From: Tellurirhabdus bombi
GTDB taxonomy: Bacteria; Bacteroidota; Bacteroidia; Cytophagales; Spirosomataceae
Length of the DNA: 64,000 nt
Assembly (NCBI RefSeq): GCF_021484805.1
Contig: NZ_CP090557.1
Span: 2,802,001-2,866,000 of the forward strand
Direction: 5' to 3'
Shown one piece after another: positions 27,146 to 36,880 of this stretch; positions within the stretch are counted from its first letter, which is position 1; every line of letters begins with the position of its first letter. The notes beneath the pieces are model-generated. The model saw nothing but the letters and a program-made list of their open reading frames with translations, had not been told where the DNA came from and made no database searches. The position numbers were made by a program, and so were the translations under genes.

Positions 27146-28858
27146 ATGGCAAATTTCGCGATCGATGCAGTAAAAGAAACCACGTACGATGCCATTGTCA
27201 TTGGGTCTGGAATTAGTGGGGGCTGGTCTGCCAAAGAATTAACCGGCAAAGGTCTTCGGACGCTGGTGCTGGAACGGGGACGGGACGTAAAACACGTAAC
27301 TGATTACCCAACAACCATGAAAAATCCCTGGGAGTTTGAGCACCGGGGCCAATTGCCGCTGAAAGTGCGGGAAGAAAACCCAATCATCAGCAAATGCTAC
27401 GCTTTTAACGAAACCAGCGAACATTTTTTCGTTAAAGACGCCGAACAACCTTACGTCCAGGAAAAACCGTTTGACTGGATTCGGGGCTATCAGGTCGGCG
27501 GAAAATCCTTGCTTTGGGCGCGGCAGACGCAACGCTGGAGCGAATTTGATTTTGAAGGTCCGGCCCGCGACAGTTTTGCCGTTGACTGGCCGATTCGCTA
27601 TGCCGACATTGCGCCGTGGTATAGTTACGTTGAGAAATTTGCCGGGATTGCCGGAAATAAAGATGGCCTGCCAACCTTGCCCGATGGTGAATTTTTGCCA
27701 CCGCATGATTGGAACTGCGTCGAAAAATATTTTAGTCAGCAGGTAGCGAAGCAATACAAAGACCGGCACGTAATTATGGGCCGTTGTGCGCACATCACGA
27801 AGCCGCAACCGGTTCATTTGCAGCAGGGACGGGCGCAGTGCCAGCACCGGACGATCTGCGAGCGGGGTTGTCCGTTTGGTGGTTATTTTAGCAGCAATGC
27901 TTCTACCTTGCCCTGGGCGGCCAAAACGGGTAAACTGACATTGCGCCCTAACTCGGTGGTCCATTCCATCATTTACGATGAGAAAAAAGGCAAAGCAACC
28001 GGCGTGCGGGTAATCGACGCGACAACAAAGCAAATGATGGAGTTTTATGCCCGCATCATTTTTGTTAATGCCGCTGCTCTGAACACCAATTTGGTTCTGC
28101 TGAACTCAACGTCAAGCCGCTTTCCGAACGGATTGGGTAATGACAATGGGCTGCTCGGAAAATACGTAGCGTTTCACAACTACCGCGCTGGTATTTCGGG
28201 CGAATACGATGGCTTCCTGGATTCAACCACGGATGGACGTCGTCCGAATAGCCCGTATATTCCTCGCTTCCGCAACGTATACAAGCAGGAAACCGACTTT
28301 TTACGGGGCTATGCCGCCGGATTCTCCGCTGGGCGAATCTCACGGACCAGCCAGGATGGCATTGGCGCAGACCTGAAAGAAAACCTGTTTAATCCTTCAT
28401 TAGGCGGTTGGCACGTGGGTTCGCACATGATGGGCGAAACCATTCCGAAAGAAAGCAATTACGTCGCGTTGGACTCAAACCAGAAAGATCCGTTTGGCAT
28501 TCCACAGCTTCGCATTTCGGTGGCGTACGACGACAACGACGACAAAATGGTGAAGGATTACCAGGAGCAGATGACCGAAATGTTCACGATGGCCGGGTTT
28601 AAAAACATTAAAGTGCGCGATGACAAGCGGAATCCGGGCCTGGATATTCACGAGATGGGCGGCGTTCGGATGGGTAAAGATCCGAAAACATCGCTGCTCA
28701 ATAAGTGGAACCAGCTGCACGCCTGTAAAAACGTATTCGTTACGGATGGAGCTTGTATGACGTCTACGTCGACGCAAAATCCGTCGCTGACCTATATGGC
28801 GCTGTCGGCCCGCGCTGTGGATTACGCAGTTAAAGAAATCACCAAGAAGAATCTATAA
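27146..28858 (+). CDS. GMC-family FAD dehydrogenase, large subunit
   Basis: 570 residues without its own signal peptide. The dinucleotide-binding motif IVIGSGISGGWSAKEL starts at about residue 18; the GMC C-terminal signature follows with HEMGGVRMG and TDGACMTSTSTQNPSLT. It oxidises an alcohol, sugar or gluconate group and passes electrons to the respiratory chain. C232, C238 and C242 (C-x5-C-x3-C in CQHRTICERGC) match the spacing of the [3Fe-4S] ligands of bacterial FAD-glucose dehydrogenase. The third (cytochrome c) subunit of that complex is not encoded here. Expected to cross the membrane through Tat with the partner before it. Confidence 0.88.
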   Translation: MANFAIDAVKETTYDAIVIGSGISGGWSAKELTGKGLRTLVLERGRDVKHVTDYPTTMKNPWEFEHRGQLPLKVREENPIISKCYAFNETSEHFFVKDAEQPYVQEKPFDWIRGYQVGGKSLLWARQTQRWSEFDFEGPARDSFAVDWPIRYADIAPWYSYVEKFAGIAGNKDGLPTLPDGEFLPPHDWNCVEKYFSQQVAKQYKDRHVIMGRCAHITKPQPVHLQQGRAQCQHRTICERGCPFGGYFSSNASTLPWAAKTGKLTLRPNSVVHSIIYDEKKGKATGVRVIDATTKQMMEFYARIIFVNAAALNTNLVLLNSTSSRFPNGLGNDNGLLGKYVAFHNYRAGISGEYDGFLDSTTDGRRPNSPYIPRFRNVYKQETDFLRGYAAGFSAGRISRTSQDGIGADLKENLFNPSLGGWHVGSHMMGETIPKESNYVALDSNQKDPFGIPQLRISVAYDDNDDKMVKDYQEQMTEMFTMAGFKNIKVRDDKRNPGLDIHEMGGVRMGKDPKTSLLNKWNQLHACKNVFVTDGACMTSTSTQNPSLTYMALSARAVDYAVKEITKKNL

Positions 28859-28906
28859 CATTCTGTCTATTCACCCGGTTGATTAGGCAACAACTGGTGA
28901 ATAGTT

Positions 28907-29959
28907 ATGAATTTTTCCAACAAAAAAGATCACTCAAACCTGCCAGGTCTGGCCTGGGGCTTGGGCCTGGCAGGAATTGGTGCCGTATTAGCGGCCAAAG
29001 CCGTTCTGAATCAACGGCGTAAAATTCGCTTCCGCGACAGAACGGTAGTTATTACGGGAGGCTCACGCGGATTGGGTTTGGTGATGGCGCGTCAGTTTGC
29101 CAAAGAGGGTGCGCACATCGCCATTTGTGCGCGTGACGAAGCGGAACTGGAGCGAGCAAAAGTTGATTTGCGCCAGTACGGAACCCGCGTTTTGACCTAC
29201 CGCTGTGATGTTACTAACAAAGCCGATATTGATCAATTTATTGAAGTAGTTAGCCAGGAATTAGGGACGATTGATGTGTTGGTCAATAATGCCGGTACTA
29301 TCATTGTTACTCCGCTTGAACACGCTACGGAAGAGGATTTTCGGGAAGCGATGGACACTAATTTCTGGGCATCCTTTCACGCGGTTAACGCCGTATTGCC
29401 ACACATGCGCGAGCAGGGCGGGGGCCGTATCGTCAATATTGCTTCGTTCGGCGGGAAAGTTGCTGTTCCGCACTTATTGCCGTATTCGGTGAGCAAATTT
29501 ACGCTGGTTGGCTATTCTGAAGGTTTGCGGGCTGAACTTACCAAAGACAATATCCACGTAACGACGGTCTGCCCCGGTTTGATGCGGACAGGAAGTCCCC
29601 GGCATGCTATCTTCAAAGGACAGAATGAGAAAGAATACGCCTGGTTTAAAATTGGCGATTCGCTGCCATTTTTCACCAAAAGTGCTGAAGACAGCGCCAA
29701 AGCCATTGTGGATGCCTGTCGGTATGGGAAAGCCGAGATTATTCTGACGCTTCCTGCCAAAGCCACCGCGATTTTCCACGGCCTATTCCCCGGTTTAACG
29801 GCGGAACTCAGCGCGGTTGTCAATAATTGGCTCCCCGCTCCGGGCGGCATCGGCGAACAGCGCGTTAAGGGTAAGGAAAGCGAAAGCGACCTGACGCGAT
29901 CTATTTTCACGACCCTAACAGATGATGCAGCGCACGCAAACAACCAATTTGCTCAGTAA
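28907..29959 (+). CDS. Short-chain dehydrogenase/reductase, membrane-anchored
   Basis: 350 residues. A hydrophobic segment (about 13-31, GLAWGLGLAGIGAVLAA) likely anchors the protein; the cofactor motif TGGSRGLG (50-57) and catalytic S180, Y193 and K197 (YSVSK) form a complete classical SDR site, with NNAG at 127-130. NAD(P)-dependent oxidation or reduction is expected, substrate unknown. It follows the GMC gene by 48 bases and may share its transcript, ending at a strong bidirectional hairpin. Confidence 0.88.
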   Translation: MNFSNKKDHSNLPGLAWGLGLAGIGAVLAAKAVLNQRRKIRFRDRTVVITGGSRGLGLVMARQFAKEGAHIAICARDEAELERAKVDLRQYGTRVLTYRCDVTNKADIDQFIEVVSQELGTIDVLVNNAGTIIVTPLEHATEEDFREAMDTNFWASFHAVNAVLPHMREQGGGRIVNIASFGGKVAVPHLLPYSVSKFTLVGYSEGLRAELTKDNIHVTTVCPGLMRTGSPRHAIFKGQNEKEYAWFKIGDSLPFFTKSAEDSAKAIVDACRYGKAEIILTLPAKATAIFHGLFPGLTAELSAVVNNWLPAPGGIGEQRVKGKESESDLTRSIFTTLTDDAAHANNQFAQ

Positions 29960-29981
29960 CAGCCACTCACATTTACTACTA

Positions 29982-30047
29982 AAAAGTCTAAAGACCGCGT
30001 GGGATTGACCGAAATTTCCGGTAGCCCAGCGCGGTCTTTAGACTTTT
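29982..30047. terminator. Long composite bidirectional terminator
   Basis: Outer arms of 18 bases (29982-29999 and 30030-30047) enclose further short complements (TGGG/CCCA, ACCG/CGGT). It separates the convergent SDR (+) and PhnD-like (-) genes and has A- and T-rich ends on both strands. Confidence 0.85.
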
Positions 30048-30057
30048 ATATGCCAGA

Positions 30058-30981
30058 TTAGCGAATCAAGTTGGCAAAACGTTGAATCAAGGCTATAGGG
30101 GCACCAATGTGTTGCCGGTACGATTGATAAAAGGCATCATCAATGGGTTTGAATTTTTCGGCCTGCCGCGCCTCCGACCAGCCCGAACGCAAGGCGACGA
30201 GTGCGTTATTATGCGTCTCGTGAAGGGCCAAAAAGGTGCTTGTAATCCTTTGCTGTAAATCAGTTGGCAATGAATTTTTTAGTAAAACCGGACCCAAAGG
30301 GATTTCTTCGGATAGCCAGAGCAGTTTAATCTGGTCTTTTACCTGTGGATTTTGCTGGATGGCCTTGTAATATTCTTCACTACCAAAGGCCGCCAGATCC
30401 GCCTCGCGTTTCAGCACCTGGGCAACCCCCGCAGCGTGGGTTTTGCTATAGGATACTTCTTTAAATTGCTCATCCGGCTGCGTAATACCCGCTGAATACA
30501 GGAAAGATCTCGGGATTAAGTTACCGGATGTGGATGTTTCACTAACAAAAGTCATGCGGTAATTACTCGCTTTTTCTTTCAAATCAGCAAGGTTGTTAAT
30601 CGGTAACGACGCGTGGGCAATGATGGCACTTTTGTAGTTATCCCCGCTGCCCGAAGCGGTCTTGAGAGCGGCAACAGGTGTGTAGGAACTCAGGCCACAG
30701 CTGGTCATCAGCAGATAGCCAAAGGTACTGATGAGCGCGATGTCAACTTCACCAGCTTGGAGGCCCTGGATAAATGCCGAAACATTCTGATAGCTTTTTG
30801 TCTCAACGGGAATGCCCAATTGCTGACTCAGTACATCCGCCAAAGGTTTAATATTTTTCAGACGATCATTATCCGCGTACGTATACGTAGCCAGTCGCAG
30901 TTTGTTTAGCTGGGCAAAAGAAGATAATGGGACGAGGTGAAAAAGTAGGATCAGCCAAAAAGAAGTGAGTACCTGACGCAT
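30058..30981 (-). CDS. PhnD-like periplasmic substrate-binding protein
   Basis: 307 residues with a signal peptide (cut after LSSFA, about residue 23). The fold is that of phosphate/phosphite/phosphonate-binding proteins: LRLATYTYADNDRLKNIKPLADVLSQ, GEVDIALISTFGYLL, and the FVSETSTSGNLIPRSFL loop that usually holds the phosphonate-type ligand. No ATPase or permease gene is nearby, so it may serve a distant transporter or be a sensor. Divergent from the peptidase cassette. Confidence 0.8.
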   Translation of the reverse strand: MRQVLTSFWLILLFHLVPLSSFAQLNKLRLATYTYADNDRLKNIKPLADVLSQQLGIPVETKSYQNVSAFIQGLQAGEVDIALISTFGYLLMTSCGLSSYTPVAALKTASGSGDNYKSAIIAHASLPINNLADLKEKASNYRMTFVSETSTSGNLIPRSFLYSAGITQPDEQFKEVSYSKTHAAGVAQVLKREADLAAFGSEEYYKAIQQNPQVKDQIKLLWLSEEIPLGPVLLKNSLPTDLQQRITSTFLALHETHNNALVALRSGWSEARQAEKFKPIDDAFYQSYRQHIGAPIALIQRFANLIR

Positions 30982-31098
30982 AAAAGGAAGTTGTGTAGTT
31001 AATAAGTATCTGATCTAGAAAAGGTTAGTCCGATAAAAGGTGCGCACGTAAGCGAGTTGTTTTTTGCTTATTTTCTTCGCTCAGCATCAGCGGAAAGG

Positions 31099-31130
31099 TT
31101 TGGCGACCGGGCGGCGATTCATTAACTTTA
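31099..31130 (+). promoter_or_regulatory. Candidate Bacteroidota promoter for the peptidase cassette
   Basis: TTTG at 31099-31102, 20-base spacer, TAACTTTA at 31123-31130 (one mismatch to TAnnTTTG), 38 bases before the ATG at 31169. It supports the later start for the M1 gene, because the longer frame would begin upstream of this promoter. Confidence 0.55.
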
Positions 31131-31168
31131 GGGTTCTATTACTAATTCTTCTCATCAACAGGCAACCC

Positions 31169-33787
31169 ATGATCTGGAAAAGTACCCGGTCGTTTCCTTT
31201 TTTATCGATAAGTTTAATTGGCATCTCACTGGCAATGACCACGTATGGACAATCTACCGGCCCTGCTAAACCCGGCAAGCCGCCCGTAGAAACAGGTGTT
31301 TCGCAGCAATTAGCAATGCACCGGAAGCAAACGATTCGTCAACTGGCCTACGCCCTGCAATTTGATATTCCCGCCAAAAAAGACCAGCCAATCGCCGCTT
31401 CGGAAACCATCTCGTTTGACTGGCAGCCAACTACCGCTCCGCTCCAAATTGATTTTAAGGAACAGCGCGATCACCTGAAAAAAGTATCGGTAAATCAGAA
31501 AAGCGTGCCTATTGTCTTTGAAAAAGAGCATTTGCTGATTGATCCGCAATACCTCAGATCGGGCAAAAACCAGATTTTTATTCAGTTTACAGCGGGTAAC
31601 CTTTCGCTCAATCGCAATGATGATTTTCTCTATACGTTGCTGGTTCCCGACCGGGCGCGTACGGTATTTCCCTGCTTCGACCAGCCAGACCTGAAAGCGT
31701 CGTTTCAACTCGCCCTGACGGTTCCGAAAAGTTGGAAAGCCATGACCAATGCAACGTTGCAGGACTCGAGCCAGTCGGGCGAACGCAAAACCTACCGATT
31801 TGGAGCTTCCGAAACGATTAGTACCTACCTGTTTTCTTTCGTTGCCGGGAAATTTGACCAGGTAAGCAAGAAAGTAGACGGACGGACCATGCATTTTCTG
31901 CACCGGGAAACGGATACGACCAAAATCCGACTCAGCATGGAGCCAATATTTAGCGTTCACGCGGACGCTCTTCGGTTTCTGGAAAATTACACGCAAATTC
32001 CTTACCCCTTCAAAAAGTTTGATTTTGCGGCAATTCCGGATTTTCAATACGGTGGGATGGAACACGTGGGAGCCATTCAGTACAAAGCCGCCAGCCTTTT
32101 TCTGGACAACGGAGCCACGCGCGACCAGAAGCTGAGCCGGGCTACGCTGCTGGCCCACGAAACGGCTCACATGTGGTTTGGCGATCTGGTAACCATGCGC
32201 TGGTTCGACGATGTCTGGACCAAAGAGGTGTTCGCTAACTTCATTGCGGATAAAATCGTCCAGATCAGCATGTCCGACGGCAACTACGATCTGGAGTTTC
32301 TGATCGCTCATTTTCCGGCAGCCTACGACGTAGACCGTACGCAGGGAGCAAATCCGATTGGGCAGCCACTGGCCAATCTGAAAGAAGCCGGAACGTTATA
32401 CGGCGGTATTATTTACCACAAAGCGCCCATCATGATGCGCCAGTTAGAGCGACTCATGGGCAAAGATGCATTGCGGGATGGTTTGCGCGAATACCTGAAA
32501 AAATACGCCTACAGCAACGCTTCCTGGCCCGACTTAATCGCGATTCTGGATAAATACACGGCGGCAGACCTAAAAAGCTGGAACCATGTCTGGGTGGCAG
32601 AAACGGGGCGGCCGCAGTTTGACTATCAGCTCAAAATCGCCAACCAGAAAATTAGTCAGTTTTCGGTTTCGCAGAAGGGGGAAGATGGTTCGTCGCGCGT
32701 ATGGCCCCAGGCGTTCGAAGTGGCGCTGGTCTACCCCGACCGCGTGGAGGAACTCACTGTGCAAATGGACAAAATGCAGGTACAGCTTCAGGAAGCTGTA
32801 GGTAAAGAAGCGCCCCTTTTTGTAGTTTTCAATTCGTCGGGGCAGGGCTACGGACTGTTTCCGGTGGACCAGGCGATGCTGCCTAAACTGGCAACCCTGA
32901 AAAATCCGGTAAGTCGGGCGGCGGCGTACATCAATCTCTACGAAAATATGCTGAGTGGTCGGGAGGTAAGTCCTACCCAGTTGGCCACGATTTACAAAGA
33001 GATGCTGGCGAATGAGCCTGAAGAATTGGCATTACGGTTATTAACCACCCAGTTAGCTGATATTTTCTGGCGGTTTACCAAGCCCGCCGAGCGTCCGTCT
33101 CTGGCTGCCGTGCTTGAAAACGCCCTTTGGCAAGCCCTGCAAAAAGAGCCCAACAGCAACAAAAAGAAGCTGCTTTTCCGGTGTTATCAAAGTATCGCCC
33201 TGTCTATAGAAGCCAAAGACCGTTTGTATGCCATCTGGAAAGACGAAAAAGCACCAACGGGAGTTACGCTGACGGAAGACGATTACACCGCCCTGGCGTT
33301 GGCCCTGGCCGTTCGGGATTATCCGGTTGCTGGTATTCTTGATCAGCAGTTGGGACGTATAAAAAATGTGGATCGGAAGAAACGCTTGCAGTTTATGATG
33401 CCCGCGTTGTCGGCTCAGGTTCAGGAGCGGGACGCTTTTTTTGCTTCCTTGAAAAACTTGTCCAACCGGGAGCGAGAGGCGTGGGTAACGGCGGCTTTGG
33501 GCTATTTGCACCACCCGTTGCGGGCGGCTACTTCCGAAAAATACCTGCAAGGAAGCCTGGATTTGCTGGAAGAGATTCAGCGCACTGGCGATATTTTCTT
33601 TCCTGAATCCTGGCTGCGGTCTATTTTAAGTTCCTATCAATCAGCGGAGTCGGCGGCCATTGTGCGGACCTTCCTGAAAGATTACCCTTCTTACAATCCA
33701 CGCCTAAAAGCGAAGTTACTACAAGCAGCCGACGGGCCGTTTCGAGCGGAAAAGTTACTGTACCCGAAAAATAAATCAACTAACTAA
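31169..33787 (+). CDS. M1-family zinc aminopeptidase, secreted
   Basis: 872 residues from ATG at 31169, which starts a signal peptide (ending near TTYGQ); 35 upstream codons are rejected because the candidate promoter lies inside them. The exopeptidase motif YGGMEHVGA precedes the zinc site H330-E-T-A-H334 with third ligand E353 (WTKE), an exact HExxH-x18-E. The N-terminal beta domain resembles leukotriene A4 hydrolase, and the C-terminal third is helical. It removes N-terminal residues from peptides in the periplasm or outside. First gene of a cassette with S9 and M16 peptidases, 12 bases before the S9 gene. Confidence 0.92.
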   Translation: MIWKSTRSFPFLSISLIGISLAMTTYGQSTGPAKPGKPPVETGVSQQLAMHRKQTIRQLAYALQFDIPAKKDQPIAASETISFDWQPTTAPLQIDFKEQRDHLKKVSVNQKSVPIVFEKEHLLIDPQYLRSGKNQIFIQFTAGNLSLNRNDDFLYTLLVPDRARTVFPCFDQPDLKASFQLALTVPKSWKAMTNATLQDSSQSGERKTYRFGASETISTYLFSFVAGKFDQVSKKVDGRTMHFLHRETDTTKIRLSMEPIFSVHADALRFLENYTQIPYPFKKFDFAAIPDFQYGGMEHVGAIQYKAASLFLDNGATRDQKLSRATLLAHETAHMWFGDLVTMRWFDDVWTKEVFANFIADKIVQISMSDGNYDLEFLIAHFPAAYDVDRTQGANPIGQPLANLKEAGTLYGGIIYHKAPIMMRQLERLMGKDALRDGLREYLKKYAYSNASWPDLIAILDKYTAADLKSWNHVWVAETGRPQFDYQLKIANQKISQFSVSQKGEDGSSRVWPQAFEVALVYPDRVEELTVQMDKMQVQLQEAVGKEAPLFVVFNSSGQGYGLFPVDQAMLPKLATLKNPVSRAAAYINLYENMLSGREVSPTQLATIYKEMLANEPEELALRLLTTQLADIFWRFTKPAERPSLAAVLENALWQALQKEPNSNKKKLLFRCYQSIALSIEAKDRLYAIWKDEKAPTGVTLTEDDYTALALALAVRDYPVAGILDQQLGRIKNVDRKKRLQFMMPALSAQVQERDAFFASLKNLSNREREAWVTAALGYLHHPLRAATSEKYLQGSLDLLEEIQRTGDIFFPESWLRSILSSYQSAESAAIVRTFLKDYPSYNPRLKAKLLQAADGPFRAEKLLYPKNKSTN

Positions 33788-33799
33788 TCCATAAAGTAC

Positions 33800-36700
33800 A
33801 TGTTTAAAGCGAGATTTCTACTTTTATTCTTACTCTCCTCGACGGTTTTTGCCCAGACAAAAAAGCGGGCACTTACCCACGCTGATTATGACCGCTGGCA
33901 GAGCGTCCGGTCGGAAAAACATTCGAACGATGGGCGCTGGATCTGCTATCAGATTGATCCGCAGGAAGGCGACGGAATCCTGGAACTAGTGCAGGTGGGG
34001 AAAAATACAACGCCACAAGCCACGGGAAGAACCGAAGCCAGAACGGGCGGTCCCAACGCCCCGGCGGGATTGAACGCCCTCAATACAGGAGCGCGTAAAC
34101 AGACATTTGCGCGGGGTTATATGGCACAATTTACGCCCGACAGCCGGTTTTTGGTGATGCGTCTGAAAGCGCCTTACAAGCTGACGCGGGAAGCCAAAAA
34201 GAAAAAGCAGAAAGCCGATCAGTTACCAAAAGACAGCTTGCTGGTGATCAACCTGGCTACGGGCGGTCGGATGGGATTTGCCAACGTGAAGTCCTATTCG
34301 TTACCGAAAGAAAGCGGATCGTGGGGCGCAATATTACAGGAACATCAGGAGCCAAAAGGAACGGCCAAGAGCGATTCGACCGAGAGCAAATCAGCGCGTC
34401 CGAGAACAGCGGGTCGATCAGACCGCCGTGCGGCCGGTCGCGATAGTAAGGCCAAGGGCGATGATCTGGTACTAATCAATATGGCTACGGGCACTACGCA
34501 AAACTTCCGCTACGTGTCTCAGGTCGCTATTGCCGATAAAGGAAATGTCATTTTCTACAACAAAGAAGCCATCAATGATTCCCTGAAAACACCGGGCGTT
34601 TATGTGTTTGATACCCAGAAACAAACGGAGATTTTAGTAGATACCAACGCAAAGCGGAAAGTCTACAAGGGCCTGGCCGTTGATAAAACAGGTTCGCAAC
34701 TGGTCTGGCTTTCTTCTGCCGACAGCGCCAATGCCGACGTTCGGGCCTACGCGCTATATTATAAAAATTTAGCTCCGGTTGCTAAGTCAAAGAAGCGGAG
34801 TGGAACCGCCACCTTTGCCGGAAACAGCGGTGCCATTACGGTTTTGGCGGATACGCTGACGAAGGCCTACCCGAAAGGGTGGAGCGTAAACGAGTACCGG
34901 ACACCGGCCTTCTCGGCTGATGGCAAACGGCTTTATTTCGCGACCTCGATTTTGCCACCCCAGCCCATTAAGGATTCGACGGTATTGGATGACGAGCGGG
35001 TAAAAGTGGATGTCTGGGGCTGGAAAGATCCGATGCTGCAACCGATGCAGGCCAAGCAGTTGAAGCAGGAAAAAGAGCGCGGCTTTCTGGCCGTGTGTGA
35101 CCTGGCAACCGGAACCATCACGCAGCTGGGAAATCGCGAGATACCAAATGTTCAGGTCGATTATAAATACGATCATTCGTACTTGCTGGGCCTCAGCAAC
35201 GTCCCGTACCAGATTTCAAGCATGTGGGATCCGGGCCAGTCGGATATGTACCTGATCAATGCTAAAACAGGGCAGAAAACCAAGATCGCCAATGACGCGC
35301 GCGTCTCACAGACGCAGTTGTCACCGGGCGGAAAATACGCCTGGTGGTATGACGAACGGGATTCACTGTGGCGGGCGTGGTCCATCGCGGCGGGCAAACG
35401 GATTGACCTTACGCGGGGCATTGCCGCCAAGTTTTTTGACGAAGAACACGACACGCCCGACCTTCCCGGTAGCTACGGCGCGGTGGGCTGGACTAAAGAT
35501 GATCGCTATGTACTGATCAACGACCGGTACGACATCTGGCGAATCGATCCGACCGGACAGGAAAAACCCGTAAATGTAACAGCAGGTTATGGCCGTAAAA
35601 ATCGGGTTCGTCTACGGTATGTCGATCTGTCGTCGGATGAGGAGCAAGGACGCGGTGGTGGCGGCTCATTCGGTGCCCGTTCAGTGGACGAAAAATTCAT
35701 TCCCACAGCTGGAGATTTATGGCTTACAGGGTTCTGGGAAAAGGACAAATCGACGGGGATTCTGAAAAAAGCTATGGATAAACCTGCCGCCGAACCCACT
35801 GTTTTAACCAAAGGAGCCTACCGGTTCTCGTCCCTGTCGAAGGCAAAAAATGCTCCGACGCTGGCGTTTTCCAAAGGCAATTTCCGGGAGCCTAATAACC
35901 TTTACCTCACCGATACGACGTTTGCCAATCCAGAGCAACTAACGCGGGTTAATCCGCAGCAGGACAGCATTCGTTGGGGCAGTGTGGAGCTGGTGAATTG
36001 GCTGGGAACCAATGGCGTTCGTCTGGAAGGCTTGCTGTATAAACCCGAGGATTTCGACTCGACGAAGAAATACCCCATGCTGGTTTATTATTACGAACGA
36101 AATGCCGAAACCCTGAACGATTACAAAGCGCCTACGCCCAGTCGTTCAACGATTAACATGCCCTATTGTGTATCCAATGGGTATCTGGTTTTTGTGCCGG
36201 ATATCGTCTACACAACGGGTGCGCCGGGACCCAACGCCTACGATTGCATTGTGCCGGGTGTGCTGAATCTCATCAACCGGGGCTTTGTGGATCGCGACCG
36301 GATTGGTTTGCAGGGGCAAAGCTGGGGCGGTTACCAAACGGCTTATCTTATAACGCGGACGAATCTGTTCCGGGCGGCTATGGCGGGTGCTCCCGTGGCA
36401 AACATGACGAGTGCCTACGGAGGAATCCGTTGGGGAACGGGCCTAAGCCGGATGTTTCAGTACGAAAAAACACAGAGCCGGATTGGAGGTACACTTTGGG
36501 ATAAACCCATGAATTACATCGAAAACTCGCCCTTGTTTTACGCCAACCGCATCGAAACACCGCTGCTAATGATGCACAACGATGCCGATGGATCTGTTCC
36601 CTGGTATCAGGGCATTGAGATGTATTCGGCCATGCGGCGCTTGAATAAACCGACCTGGATGCTGGTTTATAACGGCGAGGATCACAATTTAACGCAACGC

Positions 36701-36832
36701 CATAATTCTAAAGACTTGAGTATTAGATTATACCAATTCTTCGATCACTATCTCAAAGATGCGCCAATGCCTGCCTGGATGAAAGATGGACGGACTGCCG
36801 TGGAGAAAGAATTGGGGATTATGAAGTATTAG
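33800..36832 (+). CDS. S9-family serine peptidase (prolyl oligopeptidase type), secreted
   Basis: 1010 residues with a signal peptide cut after FA-QT (about residue 18). A long N-terminal WD/propeller-like region precedes the alpha/beta-hydrolase domain with nucleophile S841 (GQSWGGY), acid D930 (DADGSVP) and base H962 (GEDHN). An unusual charged, low-complexity insertion covers about residues 181-222 (rich in Arg, Ser, Lys and Ala), and Gly/Arg-rich loops occur elsewhere. It likely cleaves dipeptides or short oligopeptides. Sits in one transcript between M1 and M16 genes (49 bases to the latter). Confidence 0.9.
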   Translation: MFKARFLLLFLLSSTVFAQTKKRALTHADYDRWQSVRSEKHSNDGRWICYQIDPQEGDGILELVQVGKNTTPQATGRTEARTGGPNAPAGLNALNTGARKQTFARGYMAQFTPDSRFLVMRLKAPYKLTREAKKKKQKADQLPKDSLLVINLATGGRMGFANVKSYSLPKESGSWGAILQEHQEPKGTAKSDSTESKSARPRTAGRSDRRAAGRDSKAKGDDLVLINMATGTTQNFRYVSQVAIADKGNVIFYNKEAINDSLKTPGVYVFDTQKQTEILVDTNAKRKVYKGLAVDKTGSQLVWLSSADSANADVRAYALYYKNLAPVAKSKKRSGTATFAGNSGAITVLADTLTKAYPKGWSVNEYRTPAFSADGKRLYFATSILPPQPIKDSTVLDDERVKVDVWGWKDPMLQPMQAKQLKQEKERGFLAVCDLATGTITQLGNREIPNVQVDYKYDHSYLLGLSNVPYQISSMWDPGQSDMYLINAKTGQKTKIANDARVSQTQLSPGGKYAWWYDERDSLWRAWSIAAGKRIDLTRGIAAKFFDEEHDTPDLPGSYGAVGWTKDDRYVLINDRYDIWRIDPTGQEKPVNVTAGYGRKNRVRLRYVDLSSDEEQGRGGGGSFGARSVDEKFIPTAGDLWLTGFWEKDKSTGILKKAMDKPAAEPTVLTKGAYRFSSLSKAKNAPTLAFSKGNFREPNNLYLTDTTFANPEQLTRVNPQQDSIRWGSVELVNWLGTNGVRLEGLLYKPEDFDSTKKYPMLVYYYERNAETLNDYKAPTPSRSTINMPYCVSNGYLVFVPDIVYTTGAPGPNAYDCIVPGVLNLINRGFVDRDRIGLQGQSWGGYQTAYLITRTNLFRAAMAGAPVANMTSAYGGIRWGTGLSRMFQYEKTQSRIGGTLWDKPMNYIENSPLFYANRIETPLLMMHNDADGSVPWYQGIEMYSAMRRLNKPTWMLVYNGEDHNLTQRHNSKDLSIRLYQFFDHYLKDAPMPAWMKDGRTAVEKELGIMKY

Positions 36833-36880
36833 TCGGAAGATTATTTTGTAAATTGCTTAGTCTATAAAATCTACGTCACC

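Noticed and set aside
27239-28033. 264-codon open frame antisense to the GMC gene
   Set aside because: It lies wholly within a gene with complete FAD and GMC motifs.
31310-32311. 333-codon open frame antisense to the M1 peptidase gene
   Set aside because: The plus strand carries an intact M1 zinc site here; the antisense product has no domain and biased composition typical of a shadow frame.
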